From: Clostridia bacterium
Lineage (GTDB): Bacteria; Bacillota; Clostridia; Oscillospirales; RGIG8002
Reading direction: 5' to 3'
Assembly (NCBI GenBank): GCA_017438525.1
Contig: JAFRVI010000053.1
Coordinates: 1 to 37,799, forward strand
Length of the DNA stretch: 37,799 nucleotides
Both the position numbers and the translations under genes were made by a program. Positions within the stretch are counted from its first letter, which is position 1. Each line of letters opens with the position of its first letter. The notes under the pieces were generated by a model, which saw nothing but the letters and a program-made list of their open reading frames with translations, was not told where the DNA came from and did no database searches. Below are positions 25,894-37,799 of the stretch, piece by piece.

Positions 25894-25925
25894 AAACAAA
25901 CCGCACGACCTGCGGTTTGTTTTTG
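25894..25925 (+). terminator. Strong intrinsic terminator after the corrinoid gene
   Basis: AAACAAACCGCA (25894-25905) pairs perfectly over 12 bases with TGCGGTTTGTTT (25911-25922) around the loop CGACC, and the right arm runs into a T-run. It closes the methyltransferase/serpin/corrinoid island. No obvious promoter follows it before addB. Confidence 0.9.
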
Positions 25926-25952
25926 TAAAAGCAAACGGAAAGGAGAGTGCGA

Positions 25953-28900
25953 ATGCTTAAATTCATCGCCGGCAGAGCCGGAACCGGCAAGACCTATACC
26001 GCGCTGCGCGACGCCGTCGCGGCGGCGCCGTCGCATAAGATGACCTACATCATCGTGCCGGAGCAGAGCACGCTCTCTTATGAAAAACAGCTTATTGAAT
26101 ACAACGCCGAGGCGCGCCGTCTCGGTGTTGAAGTGCTGAGCTTTACCCGCCTTGTCGAGAAGGTCATGCTCGTCACGGGCGGGCTTGCCGGCAACTATAT
26201 CGACTCCATGGGCAAGACCGCGCTCATCTACCGCGCTGTCTGCGACTGCGCGGATACGCTGACGCTCTTCGGCAAATACGCGGACGATCCGCGATTCGCC
26301 CTCCGCATCGCAGAGACCGCGGATGAGCTGAAGATAAACGGCGTTTCGCCGGATGCGCTCCTCGCCGCGTCCGAAGGCGAGGGGCTCGCTGATACCCTGC
26401 GCGGAAAGATGCGCGACACGGCGCTTATCGTCCGCGAATACGAGCGCCTTATCAGCGGCAGCTTCTTCGATCCCGCGGACAAGCTCACCGCGCTCGGCGA
26501 GATACTCGACGGCGAAGACTTCTTCTCCGGCTGCGCGGTCTACTTTGACGGCTTCGTCGGATTCACTCCGCAGGAGGAGAAGGTGATAGAGCGCATAATC
26601 AGACAGAGCGCAGTGTGCGTTATATCGCTGACCGCACCTTCGGCCGGTATGGACGTCGGCGAGGAGTTCTATCCCGTCGCGCTTATGGCAGAGCGCTTCC
26701 GCAACTTCGCCCGCGATATCGGCGTTGAGATCGGCGAAGCGACCGTGCTGAACGAAAACCACAAGTTTAAGACGCCCTCGATGCTCCTGCTTGAAAGCAA
26801 GCTCTATTCGGGCGAAAGCGGCGTTGTCGGCGGCGAAGGCATAACCGTTTACGCCGCCGCGGATCCTTACGACGAGATGCGCTACGTTGCCTCCGAGATC
26901 CGCCGCCTGACCGCCGAAGAGGGCTGCCGCTACCGCGACATCGCCGTTATCGCCGGAGATCTTGAAGCGTGCAGGAGCGCCGCGGAGATCGAGTTCGAGC
27001 TTTACGGCATACCTTACTTCATAGACTCGCGCCGCGACGTGCGCTTCAAGCCGTTGATGCGGCTCGTGCTTTTCGCCATCCGCGCCGCGACGCGCGGGAT
27101 GTATTACGAGGATATGGCCGATCTCGCGAAGACCGGCCTTGCCGGTGTTGACGTCGAGCAGTCCTCGCTGCTCGAGAACTATATCAACCTCTGGCGCGTA
27201 AGCGGCGTAAAATGGGGGGCGCGGTTTACGCTGAATCCCTCCGGCTTCGCGGAGGAGATGAAAGAAAGCGACGTCGAGATGCTTGACGCCGTCAACGAGG
27301 CGAGGGATAAACTCGCGACGCCGCTTTTCGCGTTCGCGGAAAAACTCGCTTCCGCGCGCACCGCGGACGACTTCGCGAAGGCGATATACGAATACCTCGT
27401 TTCCGCCCGCACCGCGGAGACCATACGCGCGCAGCGTGAAGCCGCGCTCGCCGCCGGAGAGGAATACGACGGCGACAGGATGTGGGAGCTGCTGATGGAC
27501 GTGCTCGACCGTATCTCGTCCGCCATGGGCGGAGAAACGATAGGCAAAGACAGCTACGCCGAGCTGCTTCGCATAATGTTTGAGAACGCCGACGTCGGCG
27601 TTATCCCGCCGCACGCGGACGAAGTCATAATCGGCAGCGAGGGCAGGGCGCGCGTCGAACACATAAAATACTGCTTCATCGTCGGCGCGACCGACGAAGC
27701 GTTCCCGCGTCCGTTCGGTCAGAAGGGCGTTTTCACAAACGCCGATAAAGAGGACCTCTTCAAGCTGGACGTTCCGCTTATTCACGAGGAGGAGGTGCGC
27801 CGCTGCGAGCTCATGCTGTCGGTCTACAACGCGCTGACGATCCCTTCGCACGGGCTCACCGTTTCCTACAGCGCGTCAGAAAGCGCGCTTTCCGTTTCCG
27901 CGCCGTCGCGCGTGATACTCGACCTTAAAAACACCTTTAAGGATTGCCGCAGGATAGAGGCGGATAATCTTGAATACGCCGATATATGCTCCGCGCCGGC
28001 GGCCGCGCTGGATATATGCGCGCCGTTCTACGAAGCGCCGGAGAACGTCGGGGAGGCCTCCGTCGCGGCGGCGGTTTCGCGCACTCCCGCGCTGGCGGCA
28101 AAGCTGGATTCCTACCGCGCGATGCGTGAGAGCGCGCTCCGTCCGCTCGACGCGGATGCCGCGGCGTACGTCGCCGGAAAGACGCGCGTCATGAGCGCGT
28201 CGAAGGCGGAGCAGTACGCCGGATGCCCGTACAGTTTCTTCTGCAAATACGGGCTTTCGCTTCGCCCGGAGGCGAAAGCGGAGCTCGATCCGCGCAACGT
28301 CGGGACCTTCGTCCACTACGTCCTCGAACGCACCGTCAGAGCGATTGCGGACGGCGGCGCCGGCGTAGACGTCGACGCGTATGCGAAGCGCGTTGCCGAG
28401 GAGTACGTCGAAAACTGCCTCGGCGGAAAAGAGAACCTGCCCGCGTCCTTCCTGCGCTCGATAACGACGACCACCGCGCTGATCGTCGAGCTTATCGGCT
28501 GTATCCGCGACGAACTCGCGGAGAGCGGCTATACTCCGACCGACTTCGAGCTCCCAATAGGCGAAGGCGGCGTCGATTCCTGGGTGATCGACGCGGACGG
28601 CGCCCCCGTCGGCTTCGAGGGCAAAATAGACCGCGTCGATATCTGCGAACGCGGAGGCCGCAAATACCTGCGCGTCATAGACTACAAAACGAATAAACAG
28701 AAAAAAGAAGTGTCGCTGCGCAGCGTCTACAACGGCGTCGATATGCAGATGTTCGTGTATCTCATCTCGCTCTGGCTGAACGGCGACGCCAGATACGGCG
28801 AAGGCGTTGCGCCCGCCGGCGTCTACTATTTCCCGGCGAACAGAGTCAGAGTCGACGCTTCGGACGGCAAGATTGCCGAAAAGCTCGCCGACGCGCGCAC

Positions 28901-29225
28901 GATGTCCGGAATGGCGCTTGAGGATTCACCGATTGACGAGCGTCCGCCCGAGAAAAAACGCCCCGTCCGCTACTCATTTGAACAGCTTGCGCTGCTGAAA
29001 AACCATATCGAAAAGCTGACGCGCCGTATGCGCGAACAGCTTGCGGCGGGCAATATACCCAAATATCCGCTCAAAAAGGGCAGCGGCGAAAAACTGCCCT
29101 GCGAATACTGCGATTATATCTCTGTCTGCGGCGTGGATAAAGACAAGGTGGAACCGCGCGCGTTCGATATGATCAAAGACGAGAAGGTCTTTGAAAAACT
29201 GCGGGAGGAGGAAGCGGATGTATAA
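25953..29225 (+). CDS. addB: ATP-dependent helicase/nuclease subunit B
   Basis: AddB pairs with AddA in the Firmicute counterpart of RecBCD, which resects double-strand breaks and reads Chi. The 1090-residue protein has a Walker A GRAGTGKT at residues 7-14. Near the C-terminus it has a RecB-type nuclease motif (VIDYKTNK) with an iron-sulfur staple of four cysteines: Cys758 (GCPYSFFC), then Cys1050, Cys1053 and Cys1059 (CEYCDYISVC). I use the ATG at 25953, seven bases after AAAGGAG; a GTG at 25947 is too close to that signal. The 3' end overlaps addA by eight bases, coupling the subunits. Confidence 0.94.
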   Translation: MLKFIAGRAGTGKTYTALRDAVAAAPSHKMTYIIVPEQSTLSYEKQLIEYNAEARRLGVEVLSFTRLVEKVMLVTGGLAGNYIDSMGKTALIYRAVCDCADTLTLFGKYADDPRFALRIAETADELKINGVSPDALLAASEGEGLADTLRGKMRDTALIVREYERLISGSFFDPADKLTALGEILDGEDFFSGCAVYFDGFVGFTPQEEKVIERIIRQSAVCVISLTAPSAGMDVGEEFYPVALMAERFRNFARDIGVEIGEATVLNENHKFKTPSMLLLESKLYSGESGVVGGEGITVYAAADPYDEMRYVASEIRRLTAEEGCRYRDIAVIAGDLEACRSAAEIEFELYGIPYFIDSRRDVRFKPLMRLVLFAIRAATRGMYYEDMADLAKTGLAGVDVEQSSLLENYINLWRVSGVKWGARFTLNPSGFAEEMKESDVEMLDAVNEARDKLATPLFAFAEKLASARTADDFAKAIYEYLVSARTAETIRAQREAALAAGEEYDGDRMWELLMDVLDRISSAMGGETIGKDSYAELLRIMFENADVGVIPPHADEVIIGSEGRARVEHIKYCFIVGATDEAFPRPFGQKGVFTNADKEDLFKLDVPLIHEEEVRRCELMLSVYNALTIPSHGLTVSYSASESALSVSAPSRVILDLKNTFKDCRRIEADNLEYADICSAPAAALDICAPFYEAPENVGEASVAAAVSRTPALAAKLDSYRAMRESALRPLDADAAAYVAGKTRVMSASKAEQYAGCPYSFFCKYGLSLRPEAKAELDPRNVGTFVHYVLERTVRAIADGGAGVDVDAYAKRVAEEYVENCLGGKENLPASFLRSITTTTALIVELIGCIRDELAESGYTPTDFELPIGEGGVDSWVIDADGAPVGFEGKIDRVDICERGGRKYLRVIDYKTNKQKKEVSLRSVYNGVDMQMFVYLISLWLNGDARYGEGVAPAGVYYFPANRVRVDASDGKIAEKLADARTMSGMALEDSPIDERPPEKKRPVRYSFEQLALLKNHIEKLTRRMREQLAAGNIPKYPLKKGSGEKLPCEYCDYISVCGVDKDKVEPRAFDMIKDEKVFEKLREEEADV

Positions 29226-32200
29226 GGAAATAATCGGCTCATCAACTCCCTGGACCGACGAACAGAAGCTCGCGATAGGGCTCACGGGCGGTAGCGTGCT
29301 CGTTTCCGCCTCCGCGGGAAGCGGCAAGACCGCCGTCCTCACGGAACGCATCATGCAGCGCGTGATCGACGCGGACGATCCCGCCGACGTGCGCGACTTC
29401 GTCGTCGTCACCTTCACGAAGGCGGCGGCCGCGGAGATGAAGGCGCGCCTCGGCAAGAAGCTCAGCGACTACGCGCGTGAGCATCCGGAGAACAAGCACG
29501 TCAAAAACCAGCTTATGTATATTCCCGAGGCGCATATCTCGACGATAGACGCCTACTGCCTCTCGCTGCTTGAGAAGTATCAGGCCGCCGAGGGCGCGGA
29601 CTATTCCGCGGGCGTGCGTATTTCCGCGGAGGGCGAGGCCGATCTGCTTTTCAAAAAAGCGCTCGCCGACGCAATCGAAGAAGAGTTCGACAAAGGCGAC
29701 GCGGAGTTCTATGCGCTCGTCGACGCCATGGAAGACAGCAGCGGCGGCGCGTCCGATCTGAAGAGCGCAGTCTGCCGCCTGCACGAGCTTATGACCAGAA
29801 CCCCCGACCGCGAGGAGTTCAAGGCGCGCGTTCTTGAAGCGTTCGGCGAGGATTATCACACCGCGGGAGGCGCCGCGTTCGAAGGTTTGTTTGCGGACTT
29901 TACGCTTGGTCTGAAGAGTTGGCATAAGCGCCTGCTCGATTTCGTTGCCGACGCGCCTGTTTGCGACGGAAACGCCGCGCTTGAAGAAAAAGTCAAAAAG
30001 CAGCTCAAGACGGCGGTAAGCTATATAGAGAACGTGTCGTCGCTGCTCGAAGCGGCTGAAGCGCGCGATTACGGGAAATGCGCGGAGCTGCTCGGTGTGA
30101 AACTTGAGAAAAAGAGCGACAGATCCGGTCTTCCGGCCGAATGGATGGATGAGCGTGACTACGTTATAGACGGCTGCAAAAAGTTCAGAGAATCATCTGC
30201 GGACGCCTTCGTGTTTACGGATGAAGCGATGCGTGCCGACGCGGAAGCGTTGAACGTTATCGTCCGCCGCCTGTTCGCTCTGCAGGAGCTGACGGAAAAG
30301 AAATACGCCGACCTGAAAAAAGACCGCGGCGTCTGGGACTACGCTGATCTCGAAACGAAGGCGCTGAACCTGCTTTGGAAGCGCGGCGAGGACGGTACGC
30401 TCCGCCGCACCGACGTTTCGCTCGAGGAGGGGAGGTCGCACCGCGAGATCCTCATCGACGAGTATCAGGACGTCAACGGGCTGCAGGAACTCATCTTCCG
30501 CGGCATTTGCTCCGAAGAGGAGAACAATATATTCATGGTCGGAGACGTCAAGCAGGCGATATACGGATTCCGCGGCGCGACGCCCGAGCTTTTCATGGAC
30601 CACAGGCGCGAATACGCCCCCGCGGTCAGAGAGGACTGCGAATTTCCGGCCAAAATCGGCCTTAACAACAATTTCAGAAGCAGGAGCGCCGTTACCGACG
30701 CGGCGAACGCCGTCTTCAGCGCGGTTATGACGGGGGAGACCTGCGGCATAAACTACGGCGCGGAGGACCTGCTCCGCGCGGACCCCGGAAATGACAGGGA
30801 AAACCGCGGTTCCGGCGCGTATTTCACGCTCCTTCAGGGCGACAGCGCCGAGAAGGGGCGGTTAGCCGAAGGGCGTTACGTCGCCGCGAAGATCAAGGAA
30901 CTGATCGCCGGCGGCATGACCGTAGTCGACAAGCGCGACAAGACCGAGCGCAAGGCGGACTTCGGCGACTTCGTCGTGCTGATGCGCGGCACTACGCAGC
31001 CGCATCTGCGTCCGATAACGGACGCGTTCGCCGAGGCGGGCATACCGTTTTCCGCTCCGGGCACGGATTCGTGCTTCGAGGTCCCGTCGGTGCGCAGGAT
31101 GATCTCACTGCTGCGCGCGATAGACAACCCAATGAAGAATATCGATCTCGCCGCGGCTATGGTCAGCGGCGTCTTCGGATTCACCGAGAGCGAGCTGGTT
31201 TCAGTCCGCCGCCGCGGGCAGGGAGTGTTCTACTACGCCGTAAAAGCCGCCGCGGAGGCGGGGTATGCGAAGTGCGCCGCCTTCATCGCGAAGCTTGAGC
31301 ATTTCCGCCGCAAGGCCGCCGCGCTGACGGCCGATAAGCTTATATGGTATATTTACAAAACGTCCGGATTTCTCGCGTTCGCGTCCGCGCTTAAGACGGG
31401 CAGGCGCGAGCGCGCCGCCCTCATGCGCTTCTACGAGGTGGCGAAGGCGTACGGCGCTTCCGGCAGGCAGGACCTTTCCGGCTTCATCGGCTACGTCGAC
31501 AAGGTCATTTCGGAGGGCGTCAAAACCGGCGACAAGGGAACGTCCGGAGTCGGCGGCGAGGTCAGGATAATGAGCATTCACGCGTCGAAGGGGCTTGAGT
31601 TTCCGGTCTGCTTCATCTGCGACGCCGCCGCCAAATACAACGAAGACGATCTTAACAAGAGCTGTATAATCGGCGGCAGCTCCGCGTTCGGCATAAAGAT
31701 CGCCACACCGGGAGAGCATACCGTGCGCAATACCGCCGCGAGGAAGCTCGCTGCGGCGAAGCTGAAGAAGAAGGGACGCGAGGAGGAAATGCGCCTGCTC
31801 TACGTCGCGATGACGCGCGCGATAGAACGCATAGAGATCGTCGCCTCCGTGAGCGATATCGACAAGGTCGTGCGGGAAAGCCGGCTGAAGCTGAACGCCG
31901 CAGGCGAGGCGGACGCCTACGACGTCACGCAGGCGAACAGCTTCCTGAAACTCGTTGCGCCCGTCGCGCTGGCGGAGAGGGGCGGCTTCGCCGTTTCGAT
32001 AGATCCTGAGTTTGAGGTCTCCGCCGCCGGAGAGGAAGGCGCCGCGCCCGAGCCGGACGCAGAGCTCGCGCGGAAGATATACGACCGCATCAACGCGGAA
32101 TACGGCTTTGCCGCGTCCGCGTCGGTGCCGACGAAGCTGACCGTCAGCGACATCGTCGCGATGAAGGCCGGCAAGAGCGAGAGCGACCGCTGCTGCGAGC

Positions 32201-32730
32201 GCAGACCCGCGTGTATGGACGCCGACAGGCGCGGCGGCGCCGAAGCCGGCACCGCGACCCACGCGTTCCTGCAGTTCGCGGACTTCGATAAGCTCGACGA
32301 TCCCGAGGCGGAGCTCGAGCGGCTCGTTTTCCAGCGCTTCATAACCGAAAAGCAGGCGCGGATGGTGGACAGGCGCAAGCTTGACAACTTCATTTCCTCC
32401 GGGCTTTTCAAGCGGATACGTGCGGCTGAAAAGATGACGCGCGAGTTCAGATTCACCTTCGAGGCGGAGGCGTCCGATTATCTGCCCGACGCGCCTGAAG
32501 AGAAGCTGCTCGTTCAGGGCGCGATAGACTGCGTATTTGAAGAGGACGGCAGGTGCGTCGTCGTCGACTACAAAACAGACCGCATAAAAGACGACCTTGC
32601 CGAAAAGGCCGCCTACTACAAGCCGCAGCTTGAGATATACGCCCGCGGACTCGCCGAACTGACCGGCAAGGAGGTTTCGGAGGCGTTCCTCTTCTTCCTC
32701 GACGCAGGCGAAGAGGTGAAGGTGCTGTAG
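29218..32730 (+). CDS. addA: ATP-dependent helicase/nuclease subunit A
   Basis: AddA is the UvrD-like helicase plus nuclease subunit of AddAB. With the ATG at 29218, preceded by GGGAGGAGG, it has 1170 residues. Signatures in order are a Q-like motif (WTDEQKLAI), Walker A ASAGSGKT at residues 31-38, Walker B LIDEYQD at 412-418, later SF1 motifs (VGDVKQAIYGFRGA, HASKGLEFPV, LLYVAMTRA), and a C-terminal RecB nuclease motif with Asp1104, Asp1117 and Lys1119 (VDYKTDR). All key catalytic residues are present, so both helicase and nuclease should be active. A terminator lies just beyond the stop. Confidence 0.96.
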   Translation: MYKEIIGSSTPWTDEQKLAIGLTGGSVLVSASAGSGKTAVLTERIMQRVIDADDPADVRDFVVVTFTKAAAAEMKARLGKKLSDYAREHPENKHVKNQLMYIPEAHISTIDAYCLSLLEKYQAAEGADYSAGVRISAEGEADLLFKKALADAIEEEFDKGDAEFYALVDAMEDSSGGASDLKSAVCRLHELMTRTPDREEFKARVLEAFGEDYHTAGGAAFEGLFADFTLGLKSWHKRLLDFVADAPVCDGNAALEEKVKKQLKTAVSYIENVSSLLEAAEARDYGKCAELLGVKLEKKSDRSGLPAEWMDERDYVIDGCKKFRESSADAFVFTDEAMRADAEALNVIVRRLFALQELTEKKYADLKKDRGVWDYADLETKALNLLWKRGEDGTLRRTDVSLEEGRSHREILIDEYQDVNGLQELIFRGICSEEENNIFMVGDVKQAIYGFRGATPELFMDHRREYAPAVREDCEFPAKIGLNNNFRSRSAVTDAANAVFSAVMTGETCGINYGAEDLLRADPGNDRENRGSGAYFTLLQGDSAEKGRLAEGRYVAAKIKELIAGGMTVVDKRDKTERKADFGDFVVLMRGTTQPHLRPITDAFAEAGIPFSAPGTDSCFEVPSVRRMISLLRAIDNPMKNIDLAAAMVSGVFGFTESELVSVRRRGQGVFYYAVKAAAEAGYAKCAAFIAKLEHFRRKAAALTADKLIWYIYKTSGFLAFASALKTGRRERAALMRFYEVAKAYGASGRQDLSGFIGYVDKVISEGVKTGDKGTSGVGGEVRIMSIHASKGLEFPVCFICDAAAKYNEDDLNKSCIIGGSSAFGIKIATPGEHTVRNTAARKLAAAKLKKKGREEEMRLLYVAMTRAIERIEIVASVSDIDKVVRESRLKLNAAGEADAYDVTQANSFLKLVAPVALAERGGFAVSIDPEFEVSAAGEEGAAPEPDAELARKIYDRINAEYGFAASASVPTKLTVSDIVAMKAGKSESDRCCERRPACMDADRRGGAEAGTATHAFLQFADFDKLDDPEAELERLVFQRFITEKQARMVDRRKLDNFISSGLFKRIRAAEKMTREFRFTFEAEASDYLPDAPEEKLLVQGAIDCVFEEDGRCVVVDYKTDRIKDDLAEKAAYYKPQLEIYARGLAELTGKEVSEAFLFFLDAGEEVKVL

Positions 32731-32755
32731 GGGAGAGCGCCGGTTATATAGGTTG

Positions 32756-32788
32756 ACAGGACGAGACGAAACGGCTCGTCCTGTTTTT
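32756..32788 (+). terminator. Intrinsic terminator after addA
   Basis: ACAGGACGAG (32756-32765) pairs perfectly with CTCGTCCTGT (32775-32784) around a nine-base loop, followed by a run of five Ts. It separates addBA from the rpoB promoters. Confidence 0.9.
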
Positions 32789-32861
32789 GCGTCTTTTCGG
32801 GTATTTGTGCACATATAGGGGAAAGGAAAGACAAAAAATTAGAAAAAGTTCCGAAAAACGC

Positions 32862-32890
32862 TTGACATTTGCTTTTCAAGGTGATAGAAT
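32862..32890 (+). promoter_or_regulatory. Sigma-A promoter P1 for rpoBC
   Basis: A perfect TTGACA (32862-32867), exactly 17 bases, then TAGAAT (32885-32890; five of six). The upstream A-tracts (AAAAAATTAGAAAAAG and GAAAAACG) look like an UP element. It is the strongest promoter in the window by eye and fits the high expression expected of RNA polymerase genes. Confidence 0.85.
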
Positions 32891-32914
32891 ACTAAAATCC
32901 ATATTATCGCATTC

Positions 32915-32923
32915 TGGTATAAT
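32915..32923 (+). promoter_or_regulatory. Possible second, extended -10 promoter P2 for rpoBC
   Basis: TGGTATAAT gives a perfect -10 (32918-32923) with the extended TG element. No good -35 lies 16-18 bases upstream (AAATCC at 17). It may be a secondary start 33 bases downstream of P1. Confidence 0.45.
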
Positions 32924-33011
32924 AGGTGGTTTAGCCGCGCCAAATTGCGTATAACAAGGAATAATTCCGTTTAAATCTGACGTTTCGCAATGGCGATTCG
33001 TCGTGCACGAA

Positions 33012-33051
33012 CCGGCATTCGCCGGATGCCGGCGGGAAGCGGCTCTGCCGC
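33012..33051 (+). other. Two small hairpins in the rpoB leader
   Basis: CCGGCAT (33012-33018) pairs with ATGCCGG (33026-33032) around a seven-base loop. GCGGC (33039-33043) pairs with GCCGC (33047-33051) around TCT. No T-run follows. They sit just before the rpoB ribosome binding site and could affect translation or leader stability. Confidence 0.45.
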
Positions 33052-33084
33052 GTTCCGTAAAATACAATAGGAGAGGTAAAAGAA

Positions 33085-36837
<3,753 letters not shown>

Positions 36838-36852
36838 CCGGAAGCGCATTGA

Positions 36853-37799
<947 letters not shown>

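Larger units (their letters stand above)
32731..33084 (+). other. Intergenic region between addA and rpoB: terminator, promoters and long rpoB leader
   Basis: This is the only stretch over 300 bases without an accepted gene. In order it holds the addA terminator, a near-palindrome (32802-32817) with core TGTGCACA, an A-tract-rich segment (about 32830-32860) resembling an UP element, two promoter candidates, and a leader of roughly 155-190 bases. The leader contains two small GC-rich hairpins (33012-33032 and 33039-33051) and the rpoB Shine-Dalgarno (AGGAGAGG). A 26-codon ATG reading frame (32990-33070) also fits in the leader but has no clear ribosome binding site. Confidence 0.7.

Noticed and set aside
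25818..27851. 677-codon minus-strand frame opposite the corrinoid gene end and addB
   Set aside because: It crosses a strong terminator and the addB start, and its translation has no recognisable family features.

Overview
This window looks like core chromosome from a GC-rich member of the Firmicutes, class Clostridia (Oscillospiraceae-like). I infer that from gene content and order, not from a search. Three features point there: the series miaB-mutS-mutL-miaA-hfq, followed by an adaptor-like gene, ylmE, sepF, divIVA, ileS, lspA and an rluD-type gene; AddAB instead of RecBCD; and a split transketolase. Every gene I accept is on the + strand. Both ends cut through genes: ftsH at the left and rpoC at the right. 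I found no tRNA, rRNA, CRISPR array, insertion sequence or prophage.

Layout. (1) 1-3775: the 3' part of ftsH, a membrane-anchored transglutaminase-like protein and miaB. (2) 3814-9525: mutS, mutL, miaA and hfq, tightly packed with 4-nt overlaps. The two enzymes of the ms2i6A37 tRNA modification (MiaB, MiaA) flank the mismatch repair pair. (3) 9549-12758: an HlyD-like adaptor, ylmE, sepF and a DivIVA-domain gene, a division/envelope block with a candidate promoter inside ylmE. A terminator-like hairpin follows. (4) 12816-18835: ileS, lspA, an RluD-family pseudouridine synthase and the two transketolase halves, again with overlaps. (5) 18905-22630: pgk, tpiA and gpmI, with a good sigma-A promoter whose -35 overlaps a cre-like (CcpA-type) palindrome. 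(6) 22652-25925: a more accessory-looking island with a URO-D family methyltransferase, a serpin lipoprotein and a corrinoid protein. It has its own promoters and is bounded by strong terminators. (7) 25953-32788: addB and addA, then a terminator. (8) 32789-37799: a promoter region and long leader, then rpoB and the start of rpoC. No rplJ/rplL genes lie directly upstream, unlike the usual bacterial arrangement.

How the genes work together. Most of the window is housekeeping: proteolysis, tRNA modification, mismatch repair, recombinational repair, RNA chaperoning, division-site assembly, isoleucine charging, lipoprotein maturation, the pentose phosphate/glycolysis trunk and RNA polymerase. LspA would be needed to mature the serpin, which carries a lipobox.

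The clearest candidates for something unusual are the methyltransferase/serpin/corrinoid island, the orphan adaptor beside hfq and sepF, and several RNA or promoter elements: the cre-overlapped pgk promoter, a promoter nested in a terminator, competing hairpins inside ileS, and the rpoB leader. I did not find a convincing wholly new multi-gene system.
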